Shown: in pieces, positions 43,779 to 52,618 of the stretch
Layout of the letters: each line of letters starts with the position of its first letter
Position numbering within the stretch: position 1 is the first letter of the stretch
NCBI RefSeq assembly: GCF_018070045.1
Contig: NZ_JAGPYK010000002.1
Span: 310,001 to 374,000 of the forward strand
Reading direction: 5' to 3'
DNA: 64,000 nt
DNA from: Micromonospora sp. U21
GTDB lineage: Bacteria; Actinomycetota; Actinomycetes; Mycobacteriales; Micromonosporaceae
Translations under genes and position numbers: made by a program
Notes under the pieces: generated by a model
Told to the model about the DNA's origin: nothing
Database searches by the model: none
Seen by the model: only the letters and a program-made list of their open reading frames with translations

Positions 43779-44194
43779 TGCGCACCCGGGGCGGGATACT
43801 CGTCGCTAACGTCATCGCTGGGCTGGCTCTCGGCTACACCGTCGCGAACATCGGGTTCGGTGACTACGCCGAACTAAACCGTATGTTCACCTTCCAGGAT
43901 CTTCGCATGCTCCTGGCCTTCGCCGGCGCCGTAGCAATCATCGTCGTGGTATTCGCTGTATTGCGCGTCCGCCGCACCCCAGGTCGCATCCACGCCGGCG
44001 TAATCCCCGGCGCGATCTTGTTTGGCGGGGGCTGGGCCATCTCGGGTGGCTGCCCGGCGATCCCCATCGTGCAAGTCGCCAGTGGGTACCTCCCCGCCTT
44101 GGTCACGATCGCCGGCATAGTCGTCGGCATCCGGCTCTGCCGCTGGGCCAACACGAGGTACTTCCACCTCGACAGCGGATCCTGCGGGCGGTAG
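43778..44194 (+). CDS. YeeE/YedE (DUF6691-type) sulfur transporter, second half
   Basis: A 138-aa membrane protein with four helices and the complementary Cys motif FGGGWAISGGCPAIPIVQ (about residues 86-103). Split YeeE/YedE halves encoded in tandem are thought to assemble into one channel for reduced sulfur. The ATG overlaps the preceding stop. There is no TusA-like or rhodanese gene next to it; the upstream Cys-rich protein may play a partner role (inference). Confidence 0.82.
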   Translation: MRTRGGILVANVIAGLALGYTVANIGFGDYAELNRMFTFQDLRMLLAFAGAVAIIVVVFAVLRVRRTPGRIHAGVIPGAILFGGGWAISGGCPAIPIVQVASGYLPALVTIAGIVVGIRLCRWANTRYFHLDSGSCGR

Positions 44195-44334
44195 CCGAAC
44201 GCGAGCGACTCGAACGACACGTCTCCGCGATGGCGAACTCCGATTTACCCGACTTGGCTCACAGTCTGCTGATTTAAGGGTCTGCCGGGCTGTGACCTGG
44301 GGTGTTGTGCCCGGAGGCACGCACTAACGGGCTG

Positions 44335-44690
44335 CTTCCATCGTGCCGATCGTGGCGTTTCTGCGGACGGTGAAGACGCCTTCCGGGGCGCGGGCGGTGC
44401 AGATTCTGCATTCCCAGCGCCGGGGATCGCGGGACATCGAACACATCGGATCGCCACACCGACGCGGAGTTGCTCAAGGCGATTGCCCAGCAGCGGATGG
44501 CTGCGGGGCAGGGCGAGTTGGCCCCCGTCCGCCGAACAGCCCGGCCAACGGGGGCGACGCGTTGCCGATCACGTCCACACGGGCCAGGCACCTGCTGGAC
44601 GCCCGCACGAGACTGCGCCGCCGTGAGCTACGGACCAGACGATGCCGCGTCAGCAGAAAGTCCGCGAACGCTGTGATGCGCGACCGACTC
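44335..44690 (+). pseudogene. IS1634-like transposase remnant
   Basis: VAFLRTVKTPSGARAVQILHSQRRGSRDIEHIGS is the typical start of this transposase type. Pieces such as LLKAIAQQRMAAGQGEL and LPITSTRARHLLDA follow in other frames. Frameshifts and loss of the DDE core make it non-functional. Confidence 0.6.
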
Positions 44691-44857
44691 CAATGGTCAC
44701 AGCCGGCATGAACCGAAGGCAGGACCACAGGGAACAGCGGTGCTCAGAGTGGGCGCCTACCCGGGGTGATCGGTTCGAGGCGTACCCGATCCGCAGATCG
44801 CCGTCGGCGGCGGCGTCCTCGTCGGGATGGTCCTTTCCGCCCGTTCGCCGGCACGGG
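44691..44857. other. Short intergenic stretch, nothing recognised
   Basis: No gene or structure seen before the GH2 terminator. Confidence 0.3.
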
Positions 44858-44887
44858 CCGGGAGGGGGCGTCGTCGCCCCCTCCCGG
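44858..44887 (-). terminator. Terminator of the GH2 gene
   Basis: Perfect 13-bp inverted repeat ccgggagggggcg / cgccccctcccgg with a tcgt loop, 14 bp beyond the stop codon. Confidence 0.85.
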
Positions 44888-44900
44888 GAAACCCGCGGTG

Positions 44901-47429
44901 CTACTTTCCGGACTCGTAGAGAGCCGTCACCTCGGCGGCGCTCAGCGCGCGGTCGTAGACGTGCACCTGGTCGATCGTGCCGTCGAAGTAGTCGACGGGG
45001 TTGCCGCCGAACTTGCCGCGGCCGATGACCAGGGGCCCGGTGGAACCATCGCCGAGGCAGGCGCTCGCCTGCCCGGCGAGTTGCCCGTCGACGTAGAGGC
45101 GCAGCTGGCCCGTCGCCGCGTCCCGGACACCGACGAGGTGGTACCACTGCCCGACGACCGGGGTGGTCGGCGCGAGGGCCCGCACCCCGGCGAAGCTCAT
45201 CGCAAACCGTCGGTCAGCGCCCGAGTACTGCAGGTAGAAGGCGCTGTTCGAGGCGCCGTCCTGGCTCACCACCGTCTGGAAGGCGCCACCCGCGCTGTCG
45301 AGCCGCACCCACGCCGAGGCCGAGTAGCTGGCGGTGGTGTCGAGGATGGTCCTGCCGGTGTCGACGTACTGGTTGCTGCCGTTGAACAGCAGGCCCGAAC
45401 CCGTCTTGCCGGCCGTCCAGGTGGGCCCGGCGACCAGCCGGCCGTCATTGTTGCCCGCCTCGTCGTTGGCCGTGTCGCCGGCATTCTCGTCCAGTGGCCA
45501 GTAGCCGACTCCGGTGAGGCCGGGCGTGCCGGGCGGCGGCGGAGGAACGTGCACGCCGGTACCGTCGGCCGAGCGGATGACCGCCTCGTTCACCGCGCGC
45601 ACCTGGTCGAAGTCCATCTTCTCGACGCGGCGGTCGTAGGTGAAGAAGCCGTTGACCTCGTGCTCGACGTCGGTGATCTGGGTGTAGACGCCGGCCGAAA
45701 CCCCGCAGGTGTTCGCTATGCGCAGCAGGTCGCGCTGGTTCTCCACGTACCGTCGGGTCAGCGTTTCGGAGTCCGGCGCCATCCAGTACGCGCCGCCCTC
45801 GCCGAACCACATGTGACCGTCGACCTCGAGGCCCATTCCGCCGTGCTCTCCGTCGACGGCCACCCGGTCGGCGGTGGGCAGTGGCGACGCCGGACCGAGG
45901 TACTGGTGGTGGTCGATGATGTCCCCGCGTCCGGAGTCACCGAGGGAGTTGCAGCAGTTCACGCCGCTGTGCGCGTTGACGAGCCGGGTCGGGTCATGCT
46001 GCTTCACCGAGTCGGCGATGCGGCCGGTGGCGCCCCGGTCCCACTCACCCCAGCCCTCGTTGAACGGCACCCACACCACGATCGACGGATGGGCGGCGTG
46101 TTCCCGGATCATCTCGCCGAGCTCGGATTCCCACTGCCGCTGCCACTCGACCGTCGGACGGCCGGGCTTCGTCGCGGGCATGTCCTGCCACACCATGAGC
46201 CCCAGCCGGTCCGCCCAGTAGTACCAGCGGCTGGGCTCGACCTTGATGTGCTTGCGGACGGTGTTGAAGCCGAGCACCTTGTGCTGCTCCAGGTCGAAGC
46301 GCAACGCCTCGTCCGTCGGTGCGGTGTTCAGCCCGTCGGGCCAGAAGCCCTGGTCGAGGGTGGACATGTGGAACAGGATCTCGCCGTTCAACGTCATGCG
46401 AAGCTTGCCGTCGGCGCCCTTCGCCTTGCCGATCTCGCGCATCCCGAAGTAGGAGCCGACCTCGTCGACCCGCTTGCGGCCGTCGAACAGGCGTACCCGG
46501 AGGTCATAGAGGAAGGGCGAGTCGGGTGACCACAGCTTGGGCTTGGCGATGGGTATCGTCAGGTCGGCCCCGGCCGGACCGGAGACGCGCGCGACGGCCT
46601 TGCGTCCGTCGTACGCCACGGCCTCGACGGTGAGGCCCTCGGCCCCGGATGTGGGGTTCGCGCGCAACCGCAGGGACTTGTCGCGCAGGTCGGGCGTCAG
46701 GTTCAGCGAGTCGATGGCGCCCGTGGCCGAGACGGGCTCCATCCAGACCGTCTGCCAGATGCCGGAACTGCCCTGGTAGAAGATGCCCCGGTCGCCGATC
46801 CGGCGCTGCTTGCCGATCGGCTGGAACGTCGCGTCGGTCAGGTCCTCGGCCCAGACGATCAGCTCCTGCTGCCCGCCGGGCCGCAGTGCGTCGGTGACAT
46901 CGGCGTCGAAGCCGTCGTAGCCGCCCCGGTGCGTCGCCACCTGGTGGCCGTTGACCCACACCTTCGAGTCGTAGTCGACCGCGCCGAAGTGCAGCACCAG
47001 GCGTTGGCCCCGGCCGACCTGCCACTGCTCGGGCACGGTGAAGGTCCGGCGGTACCACATCCGGTCCTCGTGCCGTTGGATGCCGGAGAGGGCCGACTCG
47101 ATGGGGTAGGGCACCAACACGCGCTCGGCCAGCTGCTCGCCGACCGGCGGAGCCTCGCCGGCGGCCGCACCGGCGAACTCCCACACGCCGTTGAGGTTCT
47201 GCCAGCGGGACCGGGTCAGCTGCGGCCGCGGATATTCGGGCAGCGCGTTGCTGGGTGAGACGTCATCCGTCCACGGCGTGGAGAGCGGCGGTGTTCCCTT
47301 CGTCCAACCGGTCTCGGCGTCGGGTTGGGGCGCGGCGGTCGCGGCGGTCGGCGCTGTGGTCGCGACCAGGACGGCCGCGGTGGCGAAGGCGAGGAATGGC
47401 CAGCGTCGGCTGGAGGCGCGTCGGGTCAT
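44901..47429 (-). CDS. Secreted family 2 glycoside hydrolase with C-terminal LamG domain
   Basis: An exported glycosidase of 842 aa (beta-galactosidase, -glucuronidase or -mannosidase class; substrate not determined). Order: signal peptide (FLAFATAAVLVATTAPTAATA), GH2 sugar-binding domain (RSRWQNLNGVWEFA ... WYRRTFTVPEQW), Ig-like domain, TIM barrel with acid/base VWVPFNEGWGEWD (Glu about 458) and a likely nucleophile in VDGEHGGMG (about 528), linker PPPPPGTPG, then a LamG/concanavalin-like domain (about 650-840: ASAWVRL, WYHLVGVRD, LYVDG, GTIDQVHVYDRALSAAEV). LamG modules bind carbohydrate. It is transcribed alone and ends at a strong terminator. Confidence 0.92.
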   Translation of the reverse strand: MTRRASSRRWPFLAFATAAVLVATTAPTAATAAPQPDAETGWTKGTPPLSTPWTDDVSPSNALPEYPRPQLTRSRWQNLNGVWEFAGAAAGEAPPVGEQLAERVLVPYPIESALSGIQRHEDRMWYRRTFTVPEQWQVGRGQRLVLHFGAVDYDSKVWVNGHQVATHRGGYDGFDADVTDALRPGGQQELIVWAEDLTDATFQPIGKQRRIGDRGIFYQGSSGIWQTVWMEPVSATGAIDSLNLTPDLRDKSLRLRANPTSGAEGLTVEAVAYDGRKAVARVSGPAGADLTIPIAKPKLWSPDSPFLYDLRVRLFDGRKRVDEVGSYFGMREIGKAKGADGKLRMTLNGEILFHMSTLDQGFWPDGLNTAPTDEALRFDLEQHKVLGFNTVRKHIKVEPSRWYYWADRLGLMVWQDMPATKPGRPTVEWQRQWESELGEMIREHAAHPSIVVWVPFNEGWGEWDRGATGRIADSVKQHDPTRLVNAHSGVNCCNSLGDSGRGDIIDHHQYLGPASPLPTADRVAVDGEHGGMGLEVDGHMWFGEGGAYWMAPDSETLTRRYVENQRDLLRIANTCGVSAGVYTQITDVEHEVNGFFTYDRRVEKMDFDQVRAVNEAVIRSADGTGVHVPPPPPGTPGLTGVGYWPLDENAGDTANDEAGNNDGRLVAGPTWTAGKTGSGLLFNGSNQYVDTGRTILDTTASYSASAWVRLDSAGGAFQTVVSQDGASNSAFYLQYSGADRRFAMSFAGVRALAPTTPVVGQWYHLVGVRDAATGQLRLYVDGQLAGQASACLGDGSTGPLVIGRGKFGGNPVDYFDGTIDQVHVYDRALSAAEVTALYESGK

Positions 47430-47719
47430 GCGGTCGGCCCTTCGGGAGTGCGGACGGGGGCGGCGGCTGCCAGTGGTGCGCTCCGAGGGTGGGCGGTCTG
47501 GTCACTGGTCGATGTTCCAGGGGCGGGACGTGCCCGCTGCCAGATCCCACCACGCGCAGGTCACGGCTGAACACATCCCAACGTTGTTCCGGCAGCGATG
47601 TCAATAGATATCGACAAGACTGAGCTGATTCGGCCACCACCGAACACGCTCGAACAGCGGGCAACCCTGGCGCTGACGGGCCTTGCGGGACACTCGGCCG
47701 CCGGGCTCATTGGACGGTC
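47430..47719. other. Upstream region of the GH2 gene
   Basis: No gene. It includes an AT-richer segment around 47595-47625 that may hold the promoter; no confident boxes. Confidence 0.35.
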
Positions 47720-48230
47720 CTATCGATAGTCGGCGAAAATTCGATGTTCCACGCCATCAACGGTGATGGCTCCGCCGTGGGGAAGGATCCATTGCGGTCG
47801 GGTGTGGCCGAAGGGGATGCCGACGCAGACGACTGCCTCCGGGTTGTAGCGGGCCCCGACGTCGACGACCGTATCGCGCTGCCGCTTGCGTAGCCGGGCC
47901 CGATCCGCGGCAACGGGCCGGCGGGTGTGGTCGGAGACCAGCGGACGGCGAGCAGGATCGCGTCGACGGCGCTGAGGATGCCGCATTCACCGAGTGAGCG
48001 GACGATGAAGCTGACATCGCGCGCAGGAGGAGTTGATGTCCGCTGCGCGCGCCGCCGCGGTCGCACCTACCTTGCGGGTGGTTGGGTATTCGACCGGAAC
48101 GAGGCCGGTCACGTCAGCAAGCCGTCGCATGGCCTGCTCGTGGACTTCGGGATAGGCACCTGCTGCGGCGAAGGACCGCGAGAGGACTGCGATGTGGTCC
48201 CTGGGCGTGCCTTCCGAGGACGAACAAGAT
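47720..48230 (-). pseudogene. S66 family LD-carboxypeptidase, internally deleted
   Basis: From the right: RDHIAVLSRSFAAAGAYPEVHEQAMRRLADVTGLVPVEYPTTRKVGATAAARAADINSS, the normal N-terminal part of S66 (MccF/LdcA-like) peptidases. It then jumps, with a frameshift near 48020, to SLGECGILSAVDAIL and finally RYNPEAVVCVGIPFGHTRPQWILPHGG, the C-terminal part. The middle, including the nucleophile Ser region, is lost. A clear gene relic. Confidence 0.7.
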
Positions 48231-48605
48231 CATGCTTCATGCCGAGATCCAACAGGTGCGCCAGTCCGTGCGCATCCCATTTGGGGCGGGCCACCGCGTT
48301 AGCCTGGATTTACCGTCGCTGTGTTGCCCGGACGTCAACGGGCGAAGCCGTACCGAGGTGCCACCTTCAACCGGACGGGTGCCAACCCGCCCCGGACGGT
48401 GCCCTCACCGTGGACGGGACAGCCGCCGTCACGCTGCTCCGATGCCCGCCGGAGGTAAGGAGCCAACGGCATGCAGGCATTTACATCTATGTGCCGACCG
48501 ATTACGGTGATCCCAACTCGAGTACCCAGTGGGTTGCAACCCTCACAGAACGTAGCTGCCCCTGCCTACGCGCGGGCAAGCACCACGTGACACGGGAGAT
48601 TTGCC
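48231..48605. other. Intergenic stretch before the M14 carboxypeptidase
   Basis: No supported gene. A gggaga ribosome site lies at 48594-48599. Confidence 0.35.
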
Positions 48606-50621
48606 TTGGGTTCCGACGTTCGACAGCCCTCATCCGGTCAGTCACCAGCCTCCTCTCACTCCGCCGCCGTTCAGCGGTCGCTGGGGAGCAAGCACCTCCG
48701 CCGACGCCCGCGCCCGCTCTTCATGGTGGCGGCCCTGGCAGCGGGGGCCCTCGTCCTCGGCGCCACGCCCCTCTGGGGGTCGGACCGCGCGGACCTCCTC
48801 GACAGCGCGGCCCTCTCCTCGACCCCCACCTACACCGTCGGCCTGCAGCCGCCGCAGGATCCGGGGCCGTTCCCCGGCAGCGTGACCCCCACGTCCCCCA
48901 CCATCACCATCGCCGGCCAACGAGACGGCGAAAGCACGTTCAAGGTCGTCAAGTACGACCAGGTGCAGCCGAAGAACCCCGGCCAGATGGACTTCGACCA
49001 CTACCACACCGGCATCGAGGTCCAATGGTGGTTGCGGAAGTGGGCACACGAACGTCCCGACATCGTCGACCTGCACATCGTCGGGGAGAGTTTCAGCGGC
49101 CAGCCGATCTACCAGGTGACCATCACGGACAAGTCCACCGGCGCGGACTCCGACAAGCCGGCGGCCTACTTCGAGGGAAACCGGCACTCCGGCGAGGTCT
49201 CGTCGGCCGAGAGCTCCCTGTGGCTGGCGCACCACCTCATCACGCAGGCCGGCCGCGACCAGAAGGTCGACAAGCTGCTCGACGAGAAGACCGTGTACAT
49301 CCGTCCGGTCAACAACCCGGACGGGCACGACATGTACCTGTACACCGCCCAGACCAACCGGTCGACGGTGCGGCCGTACGACAACGACGGGGACGGCAAG
49401 CGCGACGAGGATCCGGGTGAGGACCTCAACGGTGACGGGTACCTGAGCCAGATGCGCCAGTACGTCGGCGCCGGCAAGGGGACGCACGTCGTCGACGAGC
49501 GGGACCCGGCCAGGAACGCCATGCTCAACATCGGCGCGGGCAAGGGCGACTACCTGATGTTCTCCGAGGGTACGGACAACGACGGCGACGGCCGCTACGA
49601 CGAGGACGGTGTCGGCGGCTTGGACCTGCACCGCAACTACCCGTACAACTGGCACGTCATGCCGGAGGACGACGCCACCGACCGGAACCTGACCCAGGGC
49701 GGCGCCGGCGAGTACCCGTTGTCCGAGCCGGAGACCCGGCACGTCTACACCTGGCTGATGTCGCACACCAACATCGGCGTCGTCAACAGCATGGACACCC
49801 GGGTGCCCATGCATCTGCGGGGGCCCTTGACCTGCGACCCCGTCGAGTGCATGTACTCGACCGACCGCAAGCTCTACGAGCACTTCGACAAGGCGGGGGT
49901 CTCGTTCACCGGCTATCGGCATGCCGGGAGCGTCTACATCGACTACGCCACCCGCAACGGCGGCCAGCCGACGCCGCTGTTCGGGCATGGCCCTGACTTC
50001 GGCTACTTCCAGTACGGCGCCATTTGGTACGGCGACGAGATCTGGAACGGTGGTGACTTCACCGACTACGACAAGGACGGCAGGTACGCCGACTGGGAGC
50101 GGTCGCGGTGGTGCGCCGAGAACGGGCGGACGAACTGCTTCCTGCCGTGGACGAAGGTGGAGCACCCGAAGCTGGGGGCGGTCGAGATCGGCGGCATCAA
50201 CCCGAAGTTCTGGTCGCAGAACCCTTCGGCCGATCTGATTGGCGGGTGGGCCACCAACCAGGCCCGGTTCAACCTGTATCTGACCGAGTCCCTGCCGCAG
50301 ATCGACCTCAGCGACGTGAAGGTCAAGAAGCTCAAGGGCGCTCAGGGTGACGGAGCGACGCACGAGATCACGGCTTCGGTCCGGAACACCGGCCGCATCC
50401 CGACCGCTCTCGAGCAGGCGAAGGAAATCAAGATCGTCGCTCCGGACACCGTGAAGGTGGAGGGCGCGCGCGCCGTCGGAACCGCACCCCAGTTCTATCT
50501 CGACGGGGGTGACCGGCAGAAGGTCCGCCTGCGGGTCGTCAAGGCCGCCACCGACACCATCACGGTGAAGGCTGTCAGCGTCCGGGGAGGCCTGGACTCC
50601 GCGTCGGCGCGGCTGAACTGA
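48606..50621 (+). CDS. Secreted M14 zinc carboxypeptidase
   Basis: Exported metallopeptidase of 671 aa that removes C-terminal residues or opens peptidoglycan/proteins. A long N-terminus leads to a signal helix (MVAALAAGALVLGATPLW, about residues 40-57). The M14 domain has zinc ligands in EGNRHSGEVSS (His about 194, Glu about 197) and a His near 402 (TRVPMH), with a catalytic Glu in GAVEIGG (about 527). Asp-rich inserts (DNDGDGKRDEDPGEDLNGDG and DNDGDGRYDEDGVGG) look like calcium-binding loops. A C-terminal beta domain closes the protein. TTG 48606 is chosen for its ribosome site; ATG 48723 would start at the signal helix. Confidence 0.9.
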   Translation: MGSDVRQPSSGQSPASSHSAAVQRSLGSKHLRRRPRPLFMVAALAAGALVLGATPLWGSDRADLLDSAALSSTPTYTVGLQPPQDPGPFPGSVTPTSPTITIAGQRDGESTFKVVKYDQVQPKNPGQMDFDHYHTGIEVQWWLRKWAHERPDIVDLHIVGESFSGQPIYQVTITDKSTGADSDKPAAYFEGNRHSGEVSSAESSLWLAHHLITQAGRDQKVDKLLDEKTVYIRPVNNPDGHDMYLYTAQTNRSTVRPYDNDGDGKRDEDPGEDLNGDGYLSQMRQYVGAGKGTHVVDERDPARNAMLNIGAGKGDYLMFSEGTDNDGDGRYDEDGVGGLDLHRNYPYNWHVMPEDDATDRNLTQGGAGEYPLSEPETRHVYTWLMSHTNIGVVNSMDTRVPMHLRGPLTCDPVECMYSTDRKLYEHFDKAGVSFTGYRHAGSVYIDYATRNGGQPTPLFGHGPDFGYFQYGAIWYGDEIWNGGDFTDYDKDGRYADWERSRWCAENGRTNCFLPWTKVEHPKLGAVEIGGINPKFWSQNPSADLIGGWATNQARFNLYLTESLPQIDLSDVKVKKLKGAQGDGATHEITASVRNTGRIPTALEQAKEIKIVAPDTVKVEGARAVGTAPQFYLDGGDRQKVRLRVVKAATDTITVKAVSVRGGLDSASARLN

Positions 50622-50629
50622 TCGCTCGA

Positions 50630-50664
50630 GAGGTCCCCGTCCCGCCGTATGGGGCGGGGACCTC
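50630..50664 (+). terminator. Terminator after the M14 gene
   Basis: gaggtccccg (50630-50639) pairs with cggggacctc (50655-50664), with extra inner pairing across a gtat loop, 9 bp after the stop. Confidence 0.75.
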
Positions 50665-50974
50665 GCCATGTCGTCCCACATCGGCGGCCGGTGTCCGGCG
50701 AGGAATACGGTGACCTGGTCGGATGGCTGGCGTGCCCGACGAGGACGACGAGCGACAGACCCGAAGCGGCGGACTACGGCTCAGGTTGGCTGTGGCTGCG
50801 GTGGTGGTAGCAGGTGAGGACGTCGCCGACGTGCTCTCCGAAGGCGGCGACGAGAGGACCCGGTCGGTCTTCTGCGAGTCGATGAGGAGCGCGGCCGCGT
50901 GGTGGACGACTTCGGTGCACTGGGCTGCTCGGCAGGGACTGATCGTGGACGCGGGACGATCGTCCTACGCGCGT
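50665..50974. other. Intergenic stretch, no supported gene
   Basis: A plus-strand frame from 50723 has normal base composition but no recognisable domain, and it runs through the hairpin at 50975. Not called. Confidence 0.3.
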
Positions 50975-51010
50975 GTGGTGGCCGAGCGCAGGAGCGCGCT
51001 CGGCCACCAC
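50975..51010 (-). terminator. Terminator of the truncated peptidase fragment
   Basis: Perfect 15-bp stem gtggtggccgagcgc / gcgctcggccaccac with a six-base loop, 13 bp past the stop of the fragment at 51024. Confidence 0.8.
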
Positions 51011-51023
51011 GACCCACGTCAGG

Positions 51024-51257
51024 TCAGCGCTGACCCCCCAGGTACATCGCGTTGAACAGCAGCCGGTAGGTGCCGTGCCACTGGGCCCGGTGCTGCGGCT
51101 TGAAGCCGATCATCACCACCTGGCCGTCGCCCACCTTCGCGGTCACCACGGCCGCCTTGCCGCCGATGACGTCCTCGCCGAGGAGGAAGCCGCTCTTCAG
51201 CAGCTTGGTCTTCGGCCAGGTGGCCGGGTGCCGTTGCGTTGTGGGATCCACGGACAC
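51024..51257 (-). pseudogene. C-terminal fragment of a second M14-type peptidase
   Basis: TTQRHPATWPKTKLLKSGFLLGEDVIGGKAAVVTAKVGDGQVVMIGFKPQHRAQWHGTYRLLFNAM matches the distal C-terminal domain of large actinomycete M14 carboxypeptidases (gatase-like end). No catalytic part remains; a transposase piece abuts its left protein end. It still has its own terminator. Confidence 0.6.
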
Positions 51258-51281
51258 GTTGAACCCGTGTCGGTCCGGCGG

Positions 51282-51440
51282 TCAGATCGCCAGGGCGAGG
51301 GCGGCGAACGCCGCAGGCACCCGCGTTGCCGGCGGGGCGTCGACGGCGAGTTCGTAGTGTCCGCGGCGCAGGTTCTGCATGAACGCGTGTCCGGCGATGA
51401 TGACCTGTGCTGTCTTGTCGGTTCGTAGCCCGCGCATCGG
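51282..51440 (-). pseudogene. IS6-like DDE transposase, C-terminal remnant
   Basis: LRTDKTAQVIIAGHAFMQNLRRGHYELAVDAPPATRVPAAFAALALAI is the usual last 50 residues of an actinomycete DDE transposase (IS6 group by pattern). It stops at the TGA 51282-51284. This insertion presumably cut off the peptidase fragment next to it. Confidence 0.6.
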
Positions 51441-51576
51441 GTGAACCACTCGCCGCCGCACGGGCAGGCGGCGTCACCAGGGTCGGCGTCCTCGACGACG
51501 CCGACGGCATCAAGCATCAGCGCTAGTCACCGCACACGTGGCAGGTACGTTCGGGGCGGATCGGCTGGCCCACAGC

Positions 51577-52506
51577 ATGGACAATCCGCTGGTGACGGCG
51601 CACGATAGACCGATGCCGCTCCAGGAGGGTTTTCGGGGGCAGCGGTTGGCCTCGGTGCCCCGTCCAATCGTCGCCGAGGCGCTGCGGCGCCCGATCACCG
51701 GGCGGCTTCTCGTCACCGACGCCGGGTACTACCCGTATGCCGCTGACCACCGGATGCTACGCCCTCGGGGCACGCCCGAGGTGGTCCTGATCGTGTGTGC
51801 CTCGGGCATGGGCTGGGCGCGGGTCGGGTCGGGCATGCATCGGATCGGGGCATGGCAGGCGCTGGTCATCCCCCGCGGCGTCCCCCACGAGTACGGTGCC
51901 GACGAGCACGATCCCTGGACGATCTGGTGGGCGCATCTGATGGGCTCCGACGTGTCGAATCTCGTGGACTGTATGGAGGCCACGATTGAACGACCCGTTG
52001 TGCCGGTGCGGGCTATCGGTCGGGCGGTGACGCTGCTGGACGAGATCGTCACCTGTGTCGAGCGCGACCAGTCACCCATCCGCCTGCTGGGCGCGGCGGG
52101 GACCGCGTGGAAGCTGCTGACGCAAATCAGCGTCGAAAGACTGCTTCCGGAACCGGGCGACCCGCTGCAGCGTGCCATGAGCTACTTGGCCGAGCGGCTC
52201 GACGGCAACGTGAAGGTGCCCGAGCTGGCGCGGCTGGTGGGGGTGTCGCCGTCGCATCTGAGCACCCTGTTCCGCAGGGCGACCGGAGGCGGGGTGTTGG
52301 CTCACCACACCGCGCTGCGGATGGCGAGGGCGCGGCAGCTGCTCGACACGACGGGTGCGACGGTCACCGAGATCGCGTCGGAGATCGGCTTCGACGACGC
52401 CTTCTACTTCTCGCGGGTCTTTCGGAAGCACCATGGGATGAGCCCGAGCGGTTTCCGCCGGCGCCACGCGGGCTACGACCTCGCGGATGCTGCCTTCGAG
52501 GTGTGA
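51577..52506 (+). CDS. AraC-family transcriptional regulator
   Basis: A 309-aa sugar-type activator. The N-terminal cupin (about residues 40-150: LLVTDAGYYPYAADHRM ... VIPRGVPHEYGADEHDPWTIWWAHL) should bind the inducer. Two C-terminal helix-turn-helix motifs follow: VPELARLVGVSPSHLSTLFRRATG (about 212-235) and VTEIASEIGFDDAFYFSRVFRKHHGMSP (about 262-289). ATG 51577 is preferred; 51538 (GTG) and 51613 (ATG) are alternatives. It is convergent with the GH97/ABC operon and is the likely regulator of it. Confidence 0.88.
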   Translation: MDNPLVTAHDRPMPLQEGFRGQRLASVPRPIVAEALRRPITGRLLVTDAGYYPYAADHRMLRPRGTPEVVLIVCASGMGWARVGSGMHRIGAWQALVIPRGVPHEYGADEHDPWTIWWAHLMGSDVSNLVDCMEATIERPVVPVRAIGRAVTLLDEIVTCVERDQSPIRLLGAAGTAWKLLTQISVERLLPEPGDPLQRAMSYLAERLDGNVKVPELARLVGVSPSHLSTLFRRATGGGVLAHHTALRMARARQLLDTTGATVTEIASEIGFDDAFYFSRVFRKHHGMSPSGFRRRHAGYDLADAAFEV

Positions 52507-52618
52507 CCGCACATGTTCGGTGGGATCGAGGGTCGGGGTTCGCCCGGATACCGGCGTGGCATCCGGACGAAACAGCAACGCCGGCCGTCGCCTGGGTCCG
52601 GCGTGGCCCGACCACGGT

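Noticed and set aside
50723..51055. Plus-strand gene between the M14 peptidase and its relic
   Set aside because: The frame runs through the perfect terminator hairpin at 50975-51010 and shows no recognisable protein features.
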